Of a DNA stretch of 64,000 nt, positions 1 to 11,521 are shown piece after piece. Every line of letters begins with the position of its first letter. Position 1 is the stretch's first letter. The stretch is taken from the NCBI RefSeq assembly GCF_030272615.1, contig NC_081414.1, positions 659,442,292 through 659,506,291 on the forward strand, read 5' to 3'. The notes beneath the pieces were generated by a model. The model was not told where the DNA came from. It was given only the letters and a program-made list of their open reading frames with translations, and did no database searches. Origin of the DNA: Cryptomeria japonica (taxonomy: Eukaryota; Streptophyta; Pinopsida; Cupressales; Cupressaceae). The position numbers and the translations under genes are program-made.

Positions 1-124
1 GAAGAGGATAAATGAATTAATTAAATAAATAAGGATTTATTTAATTAATAGATGAATTAGGCTAAAGTAATTAAATAAATAAAGATATTTATTTAATTAG
101 ACATGACAATTTTAGGTGTCTACA
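1..124 (-). repeat. Tat 3' LTR, partial
   Basis: These bases match 25317-25440 almost exactly and end in GTGTCTACA, which reads TGTAGACAC on the coding strand. Two of the five LTR hairpins are present (16-49 and 69-98). The rest of the LTR lies to the left of the window. Confidence 0.93.
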
Positions 125-139
125 TTTTGCCCCTCTTTG
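125..139 (-). other. Polypurine tract of the Tat element
   Basis: On the minus strand this reads CAAAGAGGGGCAAAA and ends directly at the TGTAGACA start of the 3' LTR, as a plus-strand primer should. LARD1 has near-identical tracts at 6430-6444 and 58298-58312. Confidence 0.88.
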
Positions 140-639
140 AGACAATGCGGCTTGTTGCATTGTTTCAAAGAAGATAAGACTGATACAGAGTTACCCCAAG
201 ATGGGAATGATATGCCCCCTCGAGAGATTGGATGAAAATGTCTGAAAAGATCGCAGACAATCTCTCGATAGGAAAGAAAGGGATAGAATGGACTGACCGG
301 ATAAAGTGACAGAGTCACGGGATAATGAAGATTGACTCGGGAGACGAGGGCTAGGGCTAGGGTAGTCTATAAGATAGACCACGAGGGAAAATACATCCTC
401 ATTGTCATCCACACATCCACGAGAGAAGAGTGCAGAGCAAAAATAGAGCAGCAGCAGTCAGCAATGATGACTTTTGTTGACAGATTCGACCGCGTTCGCC
501 GATTCCAGAGGCCAGCAGAGGTAGGAGAGCTGGTGAGTACCACAAAACCACCTCGTACTTTGTTGCATTTATTGTTGTCATTAATGCATGCTAGATAGGG
601 TAATAAATGCACTCTAGGTTAGGGTCCAAAAAATGTCAA
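140..639. other. Non-coding 3' region of the Tat element
   Basis: Only short chance reading frames are seen. The part next to the polypurine tract (140-235) shares blocks such as TGCCCCCTCGAG and GTTTCAAAGAA with the same region of LARD1 copy 1 (6445-6540), which points to common ancestry of the 3' ends. Confidence 0.6.
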
Positions 640-965
640 AAACATCCAGGTGCATCTGCGTTGGTGCCAGGCGCGTCTGTTCTTGCTAGGCGCATCTGTG
701 TTTGTGCTAGGGGCGTCTGTGCTAGAAAATGCATCTATGCAAAATGCGGCCGCGTCTGTGCAAAATGCAGCCGCGTCTGTGCTATGTAGGTGCGTCTATG
801 CTAGGTAGGCACATTTGTGTCGTCTAGGCGCGTCTATGCAGAGCATAGGCACGTTTGTGTGCTTATGGCGTGTCTGTGTAAAACAGGCGCGTTTATGTAG
901 TCTGCAAGCGCGTTTATGTCAGGAAAGCGTGTTTGTGTCCAAAAATGTGAATTTGTGTCTTCTAG
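640..965 (+). repeat. Cluster of GCGYGTYTRTG motifs upstream of PMD copy 1
   Basis: About a dozen degenerate copies of a core like GGCGCGTCTGTG recur every 20-25 bases. Copies of the same motif lie upstream of the Tat gag gene, the LARD1 gene and the second PMD gene, each time in the sense orientation of the following gene. The Cys/Arg-rich peptides that can be translated here are a by-product of the repeat. Confidence 0.75.
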
Positions 966-1160
966 GTCAAATCGACAGTTCTGTGATGAACATATGCTGT
1001 CGATTGGATAAGCTGCTAAGAGGATACACTCAAGCAGGTCCTCTAGGGAAGACTAGGATAGCAAATAGGGCTAGGATTGACAATTCTGTGATAGAACATA
1101 CGTTGCCAATTAGGAAACTACTCAAGAGGATTCACTCAAGCAGAGGCCCTAGGATAGGAT
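966..1160 (+). repeat. Direct duplication of about 90 bp
   Basis: Two diverged copies start near 966 and 1077. Each runs from a TGAYARTTCTGTGAT block to an ACTCAAGAGGAT or GATACACTCAAGCAG block and a CCTAGG-like end. No coding content is apparent. Confidence 0.65.
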
Positions 1161-1167
1161 AGATCAA

Positions 1168-1486
1168 GGCACTTTGTGATGAACACTGAGTACCAAGATA
1201 TAGTACTTTGTGATGAACAGGGAGTACTAAAATATGAGCAACACTTTGTGATGAACAGTGAGTGCAAATGTGAGCAGTACTTTGTGATGAACAGGGAGTG
1301 CAAATGTGAGTAGCACTTTGTGATGAACAGTGAGTGCCAAACACGTAGTACTTTGTGATGAACAGGGAGTACCACTAGGATAGAAGCAACACTTTGTGAT
1401 GAACAGGGAGTGTCACTAGGATAGAATACCATATGCACTTAGATAAAAAGTAGCATTTTGTGATGAACAGTGAATGCCACTATGAC
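1168..1486 (+). repeat. Tandem array, unit about 35 bp, eight copies
   Basis: The core CTTTGTGATGAACAG recurs near 1170, 1204, 1242, 1278, 1314, 1349, 1390 and 1454, followed by GGGAGT or GTGAGT and a variable stretch. Spacing is mostly 34-41 bases; the last two units are longer. It ends about 40 bases before the PMD start codon, so it could be leader or promoter sequence of that gene. Confidence 0.85.
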
Positions 1487-1525
1487 TGACATGATTGATT
1501 TGCTTGACTGTAGGAGTATTTGCCT

Positions 1526-3427
1526 ATGTTGAAGTCACAGGAGAGATTCCCGTCGACGTAGAGATTGCGACCTGAGTTGACCTTCGAGGATCAAGCAACT
1601 ATTGAGGCTATGGGTCTGAGACATATTCTGTATGTGCCTGAGTTTCGGGCAAACATGGGACTGCTGACTGCACTAGCGGAGAGGTGGCACTCCGAGACTT
1701 GCACCTTTCATTTGCCGATGGGTGAGATGACAGTCACCCTAGAGGATGTATACAAGATTCTAAGGATACCGATCGATGGGGAGCTAATTCCCTATGATAA
1801 AGATGGAGACAGGGAGGCCCTGAGATGAGTGTTCCGAGACCCAGGACTAGAGATGAGGGCAGGGCATGTGGCTTAGGATACCATGACACAGACATGATTG
1901 GCACTACCGGCAGTATTGGTAGGAGTTATCAATGGGTTCCTCTGTCTAGATAGAGCGACACGAGGGTTGGCTGTAGGCTAGGGGAGCACATTGGAGACAC
2001 TGGTGACACAGCACACCAGATATGCCTGGGGACCGTGCGTGCTGGCGCACCTACATTACGAGTTGCATCAGTTTGTGTACCATGGGTCAGTGGGATTGGG
2101 CTATGAGGTCACATTGTTACAGGTGTGAGCCTATGAGAATCTACCAGTGACGAGACCGATACACTTCAGGGGCAGAGGTCACGGACGCAGTTTCATGCAT
2201 TTGTACGACATGATCACCTTGCAGCCACGGATTGGCAGGTTAGAGCACTGGCGACAGGTTATAGATGACATTGATATGGTTATATGGAGGCCATACCTGG
2301 GATGTGAGCAGTGGGAGGATGATGTAGTAGAGCTACCCTACACCTTCCAGAGCAGGTATCTGATTGGGCGGATGCCCTATGTACTAGAGAGGCAGCTAGT
2401 GGACAGGCAGTTCGGTAGGATCCAACGGATGCCACAGGGTTTAGGCATGTATGCACGGACTGTCAGGGATCAGGTGCAGTTTGGGCCCTTACTATCATAT
2501 GATCAGGCTATTACACAGCTAGTAGAGATGATGCCCCTACCCTGGGACATATGGCCAGAGATTGAGGATGCCGGCATGGATGCTGAATACACAGCATACT
2601 GGGCCAAGCATCCATTCCCACGCCTCACGGATCCAGGAGAGCTACTAGATGGAGATGGTGGTGGGGATGGTGATGATGATGGAGATGATGGGGGTAGAGG
2701 TTGATGGAGGAGGAGGGGGGCAGTTGGAGAGAGGAGGGTGGCACCGTGGAGGGAGGGTGGAGAGGACAGGCAGGCTCGGGTGGTGAGGGGTCATGGTGGA
2801 TTACCGCTACAGGTGCCAGCAGCACAGGGTCCCAGACAGGTGCAGAGACAGGGATAGGTATAGGGACAGGTACAGGTACTGCCACCAGTACAGGCACAGG
2901 CATAGGGATAGGCACCCATACAGGGGGAGCCATAGGGGGCTGAGGCAGAGGAGGATGAGCTGATTGAGCTGAGGGAGATCTGCCAGGGATAGGTAGATGA
3001 GATCTAGGACCTGGAGAGGGAGAGGGATAGACTCAGGAGGCAGCTCAGAGATACTGAGCGGGAGTGGGACCAAGCCATTCAGCGCTACATAGAGGCTGAG
3101 ACAACACTAAGGGTTGGGAGGCAAGCAGTAGAGGACACAGGGGCTGGATATGCCTACATCCTGCAGGCAGGGGAGGAGATAGGCTACTAGCAGGATCTCT
3201 ATTATGGTGCGGTGCCAGCTGATCAGTGGGTGAGGAGCTTCCATAGACCATCGCGGACAACGACAGCTATGGGAGGGAGCTGGAGGAGACAGGCATCTAG
3301 TGGTGGGGTTATGGGTCCTCCACCACCACCAGATAGAGGGGACAGGAGGGATGATCCTAGGGCAGGTCCTTCGGGGGCTCAGATTCCATCAAGGCCAAGC
3401 GGCTCCGAGGGAGGGAGTTCATCATAG
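1526..3427 (+). pseudogene. Plant mobile domain (PMD) protein, copy 1, antisense inside the Tat element
   Basis: A single frame runs from ATG 1526 to TAG 3425-3427 (633 codons plus stop). It is broken only by in-frame stops at 1559, 1826, 1874, 1895, 1979, 2126, 2702, 2855, 2861, 2903, 2909, 2933, 2990, 3005 and 3188, with no frameshift. The N-terminal 400 residues are PMD-like: GLLTALAERW, then FHLPMGEMTVTLEDV and LRIPIDGE. An Asp/Gly-rich stretch (about 2650-2700), a Gln/Val/Pro-rich linker, a Glu/Arg coiled coil (about 2945-3090) and a Pro/Gly tail follow. PMD proteins are a plant family with host members in silencing and meristem pathways and many transposon-borne members. Here the gene lies between pol and the 3' LTR on the opposite strand, the place where extra antisense genes are known in Tat elements. 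Its function in the element is unknown. Confidence 0.85.
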
Positions 3428-4894
3428 CCGTAGAGAGCTCCCTATGTATCAGTATTGTATCATTTTTGTATGATGATGTAGACACCTGCGGGTGATTGTA
3501 GCCATATGATTTTGACATCATTGTATCATGAAAATTTATATATATATATGAGATGATTCATCTTTGCGGTAGCTATATGCATGTATACCTATGTGATGAG
3601 ATGTTCTTATGTGATGCTTATGATATGGATGCAAATATGTATATGATGCAATGCAATATATTTTTTTTTGTTCTTTTATGTTTTATATGTGTATGCATGA
3701 TGCAAATGTGAATGTATGTAATGCAGATGAATATGATAATGCAAAAGTAAATTGTGCTAACAGGTGTTGTGTGCAGGATGTGATGTAGTTGTGATATCTA
3801 TATGTATGTATGAAATGCTTATATGTGGTAATGCAGGTGCAACTACATGAAATGCAAATGTTTTTGGTGTGTCATTATACTCAATCATATGATAGCAAGC
3901 TACGCAGACTCGAGAAGGATGATGGAAGTCAATCAAGAAAGGGGGATGAAAGATAGAAGATATGAAAGTAAAAGAGCTTCTTGTGCTTTATCATCATTTA
4001 GCTTTATTATGGCAAGTAGGTTATGACAATCGAGGCATATGTTCGACCCAGAAAGTCATTGTACCTGTTTGCATGGAGATAAGATAGTCACAAACAAGGA
4101 ATGGCCCAGTTCACACTAGACTCATAGTGTCCTCATATCCTTGGACAAGTCATAGCATTACTAAGAGACAATCCACAGACAACAAATACAATTAGGTGAC
4201 AATACCCCATCCTCACCTTTCTAGTCAAAGACATCCCGGAGATAGAATCTCTATTCAGAGACATCCTGGAAAAGCTAAAAGACATGTCACCAAAAGATAA
4301 AATCAAAAGAAAACCAAGACTCGACACCAATATCCACTGTAGTCCTCAAATTTAGTGTCTCTTGTCACTTGTATAAGTCTTATTTGATTGTGGTCATAAT
4401 GTTCACTTTCACAGAAAGGATAGATAGCACTAAACCGTATGTTGTCCGAGTCTGTTGAAAGATTTGATTTGTTGAAGCCCATTATTGCTACTGTGTCTCA
4501 TCTGAAACTGACAGAATCCATGAAACTAATATTTTATTGCTGAGAAGATGAAACTTTATTGCGGATCTGTGATGTAGATGTTGCTTTATTGCGGATTGTG
4601 CACGGATAGACTGAAGGAAGCTGGAAGAAACTGTACTCCTCGAAACATGTGATGTTCTTAGTTTCACACCCATCACTAGACGTAGGATTTGCCTTAGCCA
4701 CAGATAGGATCTGATTTATTATGAATAGAAAGGGAGTGAAAATGGAGGTTTATTATGAATGGCAAACCAATCTTGGGTAGATGAATAACAAGCCATGATG
4801 GGAATGTGTAAGTTTATTATGAACGAATAGGTTGTGAGTGTGTGCAAAGTGAAAGGATGAAAGTGAATCCCGAAGGAGGGAGGAGCAATGTCTC
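3428..4894. other. Non-coding region downstream of PMD copy 1
   Basis: No supported gene is seen. Bases 3540-3870 are rich in ATGCA, ATGTAT and ATGATG words, and a similar ATGCA-rich tail follows PMD copy 2 (about 50280-50560). The rest is unique AT-rich sequence. Confidence 0.5.
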
Positions 4895-4975
4895 TACACA
4901 TGGCGCCGGTGACCCAGTTTTCACCATGGTGCTTGCCCAGGGCGCCACCGAAGTGGTTTTCACAGTTGGACGAAA
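4895..4975 (-). other. Conserved post-stop element shared with LARD1
   Basis: On the minus strand, about 125 bases after the pol stop, a block reads GTGAAAACC, then GGCGCC, then TGGGCAAGCACCATGGTGAAAA and a second GGCGCC. LARD1 has the same arrangement after its own stop codon at 8369-8436 and 48918-48987. A T-rich run (5005-5080 on the plus strand) separates it from the stop codon, as in LARD1. Confidence 0.65.
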
Positions 4976-5096
4976 TTATTTCTCTTTACTTTTTTCGATT
5001 TTTCAATGTTTTTTTTTTTTTTGTTTTATAATTTTTTTTGTATTTTTGAATTTTTTGAATTTTTTTGTATTTTTTGAATTAGGATACTATGAAGAG

Positions 5097-5129
5097 CTAT
5101 GGGTAAAACCTGTGAAGGTGCATGCTATT
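5097..5129 (-). pseudogene. Integrase C-terminal tail of the Tat pol, separated by LARD1 insertion
   Basis: Joining this fragment to 14913 and beyond gives an uninterrupted frame that ends in a His/Arg/Tyr-rich tail typical of gypsy integrase. Its natural stop codon TAG is at 5099-5097. The remainder of the protein lies on the other side of LARD1 copy 1. Confidence 0.8.
5125..5129. repeat. Target site duplication CTATT of LARD1 copy 1 (second copy 14913-14917)
   Basis: CTATT occurs directly before the TG at 5130 and directly after the CA at 14912. Removing the insert and one CTATT restores the integrase reading frame. Confidence 0.95.
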
Positions 5130-6429
5130 TGTAGCTAGGAATCTGGAAATCATCACAAGCATTATAAAATATTAATTTAGCCCAATCACGAAAGCTTAAA
5201 TGTAATGATCTATCCTAAACACACTCAATAGAGACATGAAAATTGAAACATTCAAAACTAAATACTATGCAAACCAAACATAGATATGAATGCTTCCTTC
5301 ATGCGGCTCCATTGTTCTTCTTTTCTCTCCAAATAGCCTTTGTTTGTGGATCTCACTTTCAAGTGCATACACATAAGATGAAAGCAAATAGACAAGATTA
5401 TGGCGCAAGAGTACTCGAAATGTGATTTGACAAAGTGATTAGAAATTCGATAATCTGATTATTCTCATTCTCATTCTCATTATTAGCCAAGATTGAAGAA
5501 ATTCATCCAATTTATAGAAAAATTGGAGAGATGACAAGATTAGCATGATTCAATTCAAATGGAAATTGCAAATCAATTATGTCAATTATGACAAGTTATG
5601 ACAAATTATGCACTTTCTATGCAAAATTTGTTGATTAATAATTTATGACAAAATTATGACAACTTTCTATGTCAAAATTGATTGATTGTCAATTATGACA
5701 AATTATGACAAATTGAAATGTCATTCCCATGAAATTAGGAGGAAAATAGGAGAGAATTGAAAAATAGATGAAATATAAATTAGGAAATTAGGAATTAGAA
5801 ATTGATGGAAATTAGGAAATAGGTAAATTAATTAATAATTTGTCATTTATTAATTAATTCACAAAAAGAGGAATAATTAGCCAATTAAATGAACATTTTA
5901 ATTGCGATGAGAAGACTTAGGATAAATAAATAATTTATTAATCCTAGAGAGAGAAATGACAAACAAGGTTAAATGATTAAATCACGAAACCCTAGAAGAT
6001 GAATTAGAAATGCAAAGACGACAATTAGGTCTTGACAAAGGATAATTGATATCGATTCGATCATGATTTTGAATTAATAAATGATTTGATTGATAAATGC
6101 ACCGAGGAACAATGACAAATTGATCCAAATTGACATGATTGAAGAGGACAAGGATCGATGACAAATCGATCGTAAAATGACGATATTGACAAGTTGATAA
6201 GAGATTGACAAGATCGACCAAAATCATGATTAAAGATTGTTATCGACAAGACCAAATTCGAAAGCGAGACAAATGAAGAATGCAGAAGAAAGACTCGATG
6301 CTTGCAAATGATAAAGACCAAGTGCATAAAATAGGAGAAATGTTAATGCGATGCAAAAACCTAAAATGAGGCAATGCGCAAATGTTAAAGTATGATCCCG
6401 CAAGCGTTGACCATTTTTAGGTGTCTACA
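5130..6429 (-). repeat. LARD1 copy 1, 3' LTR
   Basis: It starts TGTAGCTAGG on the plus strand and ends GTGTCTACA. It is nearly identical to 13599-14912; the main difference is a 14-base GGGAATTAGAAATT-type duplication missing here. Direct repeats of TTATGACAA and several AT palindromes lie within it. Confidence 0.95.
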
Positions 6430-6444
6430 TTTTCCCCCTCTTTG
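6430..6444 (-). other. Polypurine tract of LARD1 copy 1
   Basis: It reads CAAAGAGGGGGAAAA on the minus strand and abuts the TGTAGACA start of the LTR. Confidence 0.87.
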
Positions 6445-7379
6445 AGACAATGTGATATTAAGCGTTGTTTCAAAGAACAACAATGAATATGCCCCAGACA
6501 ATGACAATGACATATGCATGCCCCCTCGAGGAATTGGCCGGAAACATGCAGAGAAGAGGCCAATTGATCGATAATAATGATAGAAAATGATAGGTTCAAA
6601 CGGCTCGCCAAGACTGATGGAAGAAATGTTAGTAAGAAGAAATTAGACAGAGGACAGTTAGAGATGAAGAAAAACTTGCTTTCACCAATGCACAGAAGTA
6701 GGTGAGAACCTTTATTTAATGTAGCAAAGTGGATGCAGAGCATCATGGCATTGAAGGCCAGAGCTGGAACACAACCCTTTTTTGCAAAAGACAGACACAT
6801 CGCAGACAAACAACAATCACAACAAAAAGGAAAAGGACCATGAACCATCCCGGTCACTCTAAATCACTCAGTGACATCATCGAGCAACATAGGAACATGA
6901 TCGAAGCCAAAGATAAATCAGTAAAAAGATAAGATGCACAAATTCCAACAAATCAAACAAACATCTTGATCTTCATTGTCAAAAGTTGAAAGTGTTGATA
7001 GGACGATCATGCTGTCTGATTTCAGGACATGCGGTACCCCGTCTAAGACAGGACACAGTCTGGTTTCGAGTATACCACACCCTGTATAAGACCCATGATA
7101 GTAGAGACAAGGACAAATGATTTTGAGGTTGATTGATATGACAATGTTGATCAGTTTGAATGTCTGGTTTGATGGAAAAAGTTCATCTATTAACACATGA
7201 TTTTATTTAAAGCACAGTGTTGGATTGCGTGTCGTTGGAGGGATGCTCAGTGATTTGTCTTATGCACAAAAAGAGATCCTTTATTGACAAAATGCTTGTT
7301 TTTAGATTTTAATGTTTTGAAATTTTTTTTTTTGTTCATTTTTTCAAGACTTTATATGACCTTTTTGGATTATTCCAGG
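6445..7379. other. LARD1 3' untranslated region
   Basis: The region matches copy 2 at 49450-50255 on the opposite strand. The match breaks near 6600, which is where copy 2 carries the 2.9 kb PMD block. About 30 bases next to this point (TCTATCATTATTATCGATCAATT on the minus strand in part) reappear in copy 2 on the far side of the block. No gene is recognised; short frames are not conserved. Confidence 0.6.
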
Positions 7380-7712
7380 ACATTATTTGATTTTTAGGGA
7401 TTTTTTTAGGACATTTTTCAATTTTTAAGAGATTTTTTCAGGACATTTTTCAATTTTAAATTTTTTTTCAGGACATTATTTGATTTTTTTTTGAATTATT
7501 TCAGGACATTATTTGATTTTTATGATTTTTTTCGAGACATTATGTGATTTTTTTTGGTTTATTTCAGGACATTTTTCAATTTTTATGAGATTTTTTCAGG
7601 ACATTTTTCAATTTTTTAGAATTATTTCAGGACATTTTTCAATTTTTATGATTTTTTTTCAGGACATTTTTCAATTTTTTAGAATTATTTCAGGACATTT
7701 TTCAATTTTTTT
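7380..7712 (-). repeat. LARD1 minisatellite, unit about 32 bp
   Basis: TTTCAGGACATTTTTCAATTTTT and variants of it recur about ten times on the plus strand. Copy 2 holds only about five units (49220-49392). The Phe/Gln-rich peptide that can be translated from it is an artefact of the repeat. Confidence 0.85.
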
Positions 7713-8368
7713 TTTTATGATTTTGCCCCCAGTGTCTAGCAAGGCAAGGAATATGATAGGTGAATAAATAGGCTTTTTGAAATGATGGTGGATAGGGGGA
7801 AGACAAAGGCCTTTTAGTATGGAGACAATACGGATGCAATTTTCAAGGGCTATTGCATGATGGGACAAGAGATTGGATATGACAATGTAAAGCAGTGACA
7901 TGGCATGAGGGACATGTCAAGAGGTTTTTGAAACCATGTTTAAATTTTTGCGTCCTTATGTCAGATCAAGATCAAGGAATGAAAAAGAGTGTATGGATAG
8001 TGATAAGATATGGATAGGATAAGCAAGACCAAGAATGGATAAGGGACATGGACTGAAGGTCGGGGTAGGCTAAGGGATAGTGGCAGAAAGTTGCAAGAAG
8101 ATAGGGAATATGGATGAAAGGTTGTAATAAGCAAATGGATAAAGACCAAAAGCTATGATGGACTAAAAGCTACAAACAAAATGCATGATGCTCATGAAGA
8201 TCCTCAGCCTTGTCAAGATCAAATGTGGAAAAGGGAAACTGGACATGAGGGACAATAGGATATGAAGGGTAATGACAGGGGTTCGATAGGATAATGAAGG
8301 GTAATAGGATATGAAGGAGGAAACCTGCCCCCAAGTGTGGTGTGCAAGAAGTTCATAGACTACGCATG

Positions 8369-8436
8369 ACGCCTGTTTGCCAGGTTTTCATCATGGTACT
8401 TGCCCAAGGCACCTGTTTGCCAGGTTTTCACCAGTG
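8369..8436 (-). other. Conserved post-stop element, LARD1 copy 1
   Basis: Two copies of GCCTGTTTGCCAGGTTTTCA-like sequence flank TGGTACTTGCCCAAGG on the plus strand. The same block is present at 48918-48987 and, diverged, after the Tat pol stop at 4895-4975. It lies next to a T-rich run, as in the Tat element. Confidence 0.65.
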
Positions 8437-8686
8437 GACTAATTATTTTTGCTTAACTTTTTTCTTTTTTCTTTTTTTTTTACTTTTTTTTTTTTTTTTC
8501 ACTTTTTTTGTATTTTGACTTTTTCAATAGAAGATGGACACATGATAGGGGATGGAAGAAGGACTCAAGCGTCTTTTTTTTTTGGATAGTAGCCCTGAAA
8601 AAAAATGGACCATGACCTTTAAAAGTATGCTCAAAGACGTTGGTAGGATAAGGACATGGAAAAAGAGATGAAACTAAGGCAAGGAT

Positions 8687-11521
8687 TTATGCAAAGGATC
8701 GGATCAAAGGGATTGAAGGATGGAAAATATGCATTGGATAATGGATAGGGTATTGGAAGAATTGGGCTTCAGTGGATGGAAATGAAGGCAAGATCGACAT
8801 TGGCACACACCTTGAGGGGTGATGGACTGATGGAGGAAAAATGGATCTCAGATTGTGAGATTTGGATGGAGGAAAAGCTATGGATTTTGGGACATAAGGG
8901 CCCAAAATGGATGAAGAAGGTGATGGAGGAACAAATTTGAGAGGTTTGGATGGAGGAATATCAATTTTGGATGCCAAGTTGGATTTTTCTTTAGGCTTTT
9001 GTACTTCAAGGAGCTGCTTAGGGATCCACATGGTTTTTGATTTTTCATGCTTTTGTGGTTCCTTGGAGTGCATTGCTTGCACAAGGGATTTAGGAACCCA
9101 TATAGATTTTAACTTTGCTTTATTTTTCTCAATGGGCCTTTGTGGCCTTTTGGATATTTCTTTTTCTTTATAGATCATGGTGTTCTTTGTTTTGACATGT
9201 TGATTATATTGGACATGTTGATCCTTGAATACATGTGGATTGCTAGACTTGTGACGTTTACACTTGGCATCCAAATTGCTTGGAGGAGGAAAGGAATGCA
9301 TGGATGGATATGAATGAAATGGACTTCTTTTAGATTGATGAAATTTACTCAAGGATGTGTGCCTTTACTGACCTTACATAGAGGACAAATGGATATAAGG
9401 ACCTAAGATGGATGGAAGGGATGATGGGGAAGGGATATGTTTGGATTTTGAAGGGATGTTGGATTTAGTAGGGGTACCCATGTCTTGAGGAATTTCACTG
9501 AGGCCATGACCCTTAATATTTTCTTTAACATGAAGGGATTCTTGCTTATGGAAATCTACTCCTTTGCCTTTATGAATATCTTGACTTGTAGGATACTCTT
9601 TTCTTTGGGAAGAAGACGCGAGTCCATTATGAGGTGGATATGATATGAGAGAAATGATGAGATCTTGAAGTGGATCGGATTGCACCAAAGTGGAAGAACC
9701 CATTATGCATGTCGAGGGTTCATGAACATCTTGCACTGACATGTTAGAATCATGAGGGATATTAGGATCATGAGGGGGACTAGGATTGTGTAGTGGACAT
9801 GGTTCAATGACAGGCTCTTCAAGAGATGGAATGGAAGAAATAATGGGATCATCAAAAGAAATGCGATTTTGGAGTGTATATGGAGTATTAAGACGTGGAG
9901 ATGGAGGAACAAGTGGATCTTGTGGAGGATATGAAGGAATAATTTGATCTTGACAAGGAGGAAGATCATTGGAATCCTCTTTAAAGGTGCTTTTCTCTTG
10001 ACTTTCAATGAGATCATCGAAAAGGATGGAAGGGATATCCAGAATGTCAATGGGATTTGAAAGGACATTTTTTTCATGAAATGGAAGGGGATCGTTTGGG
10101 ATTGGATGGACTAGGATATCTTGATCTTGCTCGGGGAATGGAGTGTCAATAGGACTTTGGATAGGATGGACAAGAATAGGGGAATCATCGTGAGTGTCTG
10201 GGGAAATGGGATCCTAGTCAACAATTGGATGGGATGATAAGGTTTCAAGATCTTAATCTTCATCTATTTCAAGACATGTTTCTTCATGCTCTAAATTATC
10301 CTCTTGACATGGGGTTGGACTTTGGATATGCATGGGGGATTCTGACAAGGAATCAATGTTTTGGCATGAAGGAGATGCACTTTGAACATTTGTGATGGAT
10401 TCTGGCAAGGAATCAATGCTTGAACATGAGGAAGAGGGACTTCGAATGGGGTCCTCTAAAATAGGTAATGGCAATAAAGTGCATGGTTGCATTGGGTCTT
10501 GTATTTCTGAAACATGACAAGGATGTGCATCATGAATTGGATTATCTTGGCAATCAATTATGGATAGCTCTTGGATAATTGCATCCTTGGGTGTATTGTT
10601 TGATGAGGACAATATGGAAGGTTCTTGTGAAACTTCTAAAGGTGTAGGGATAGATGCCACTGGAGAGTCAATTTGTTTGCGAGGGGATGAGGCATTGCTA
10701 GACATAAGTGTATTATCTTGATCTTCCTCAATAAACTCACTTGGTAATTTCCTTAAGAGCATTGCAATAAAGCCACCTTTCTTTCGAGGTTTTGACATGA
10801 TTGGATCTGGAATTTGAACTTTTTTTTGGTTAGATGGCATGTTTTGATATTGGACTTGGTTCAATTGTTCCGACATGTTTGAAACTTGGGTTAATGTGTG
10901 CTGCAACCTTTTCTTTTGAATGTTTGGTTGTGGTTGTTGACATTGATATTCCACCATTGGTTGAACCATTTGTGGACATTGTATAGTTGGTTGGACATAT
11001 TGTTGAAATTGGACCATTGGTTGTATTGGTTGTATATGTTGAAATTGTTGAACAATTGGTTGTGATGGTTGAAAATCTGATTGATAGTGAACACCTTCTT
11101 GTTCTTGTTGCGGAGGCACATAATGTTGAAATTGATGTTGTCTCTTTTCTTGAAATTGTTTCATCATCTCTATTTGGGAGAGGAGAGCTGGTATGTCTGA
11201 TCGTTCAAGAAGAGATCTTACATCAATTGGCTCAATCTTTGGATTTTGACCTGGAAATTTTTGAAACACTTTGGACATTTGTGATCTATTCTTCTCAATG
11301 TTTTTCACTCTTTGTTCCAATATCTCTTCTTCTTGAGCTAGTTTCTCCTCTAGTTTTTGTATTTGGACATTTACATCATCATGATAAGTTTGATCGATGT
11401 TGCTTTGTTGTTGGGTTGGATAGAATTGTGATTGCATTGTCGGTTGATATGTCAAACTTTGTTGCATCATTGGTGCTTGGAACCTTATTTCAATAGACAT
11501 GTCACTATGCAAATGCAACAT
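8687..11521 (-). pseudogene. LARD1 protein: coiled-coil, Gln/Pro/Ser-rich, about 944 codons, no known domain
   Basis: One frame runs from ATG 11521 to the stop at 8687-8689, interrupted by in-frame stops at 10255, 10216, 9376 and 9367 but by no frameshift. Residues 45-150 are a charged coiled coil (VQIQKLEEKLAQEEEILEQR), followed by Gln/His-rich repeats, a basic patch (KPRKKGGF), a long acidic Ser/Pro-rich region and a Pro/Ser/Lys tail with the repeated phrase SILGPY. Copy 2 has sense codons where copy 1 has the 9376 and 9367 stops, so these are later damage. It occupies the exact position of gag-pol, between a Tat-like leader and a Tat-like post-stop element. I recognise no family. It might be a structural or RNA-binding protein, or a relative of the extra ORF1 known upstream of gag in some Tat elements. 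Confidence 0.7.

Noticed and set aside
607-1162. Two Cys/Arg-rich reading frames (607-789 and 815-1162)
   Set aside because: They are translations of the GCGTCTGTG motif repeats. The repeat spacing varies and the frame is not kept between units.
1132-1438. Two minus-strand Cys/Ser/His-rich frames
   Set aside because: They translate the 35-base tandem repeat in antisense; the repetition alone keeps them open.
1168-1486. CRISPR-like array
   Set aside because: Units are imperfect, spacers are similar to one another and the context is a plant retrotransposon.
2701-2943. Gly/Thr-rich 80-codon frame
   Set aside because: It is out of frame with the PMD protein, which continues through this stretch as a Gln/Pro/Val linker.
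1526-3427. Readthrough, RNA editing or a variant genetic code to explain the many in-frame stops of PMD copy 1
   Set aside because: The same stop classes occur in gag-pol of dead elements, where catalytic residues are also lost. Simple mutational decay is enough.
7513-7767. Phe/Gln/Ile-rich frame with repeated FQDIFQF
   Set aside because: It is read from the antisense strand of the LARD1 minisatellite and is not conserved.
9703-10077. Separate 124-codon minus-strand frame within LARD1
   Set aside because: The frame that is continuous with 11521-10253 and 9742-8687, and that matches copy 2, is a different one.
10987-11496. 169-codon plus-strand frame with Val/Leu-rich content
   Set aside because: It is the complement of the Gln-rich part of the LARD1 gene; reversed CAA repeats read as hydrophobic residues.
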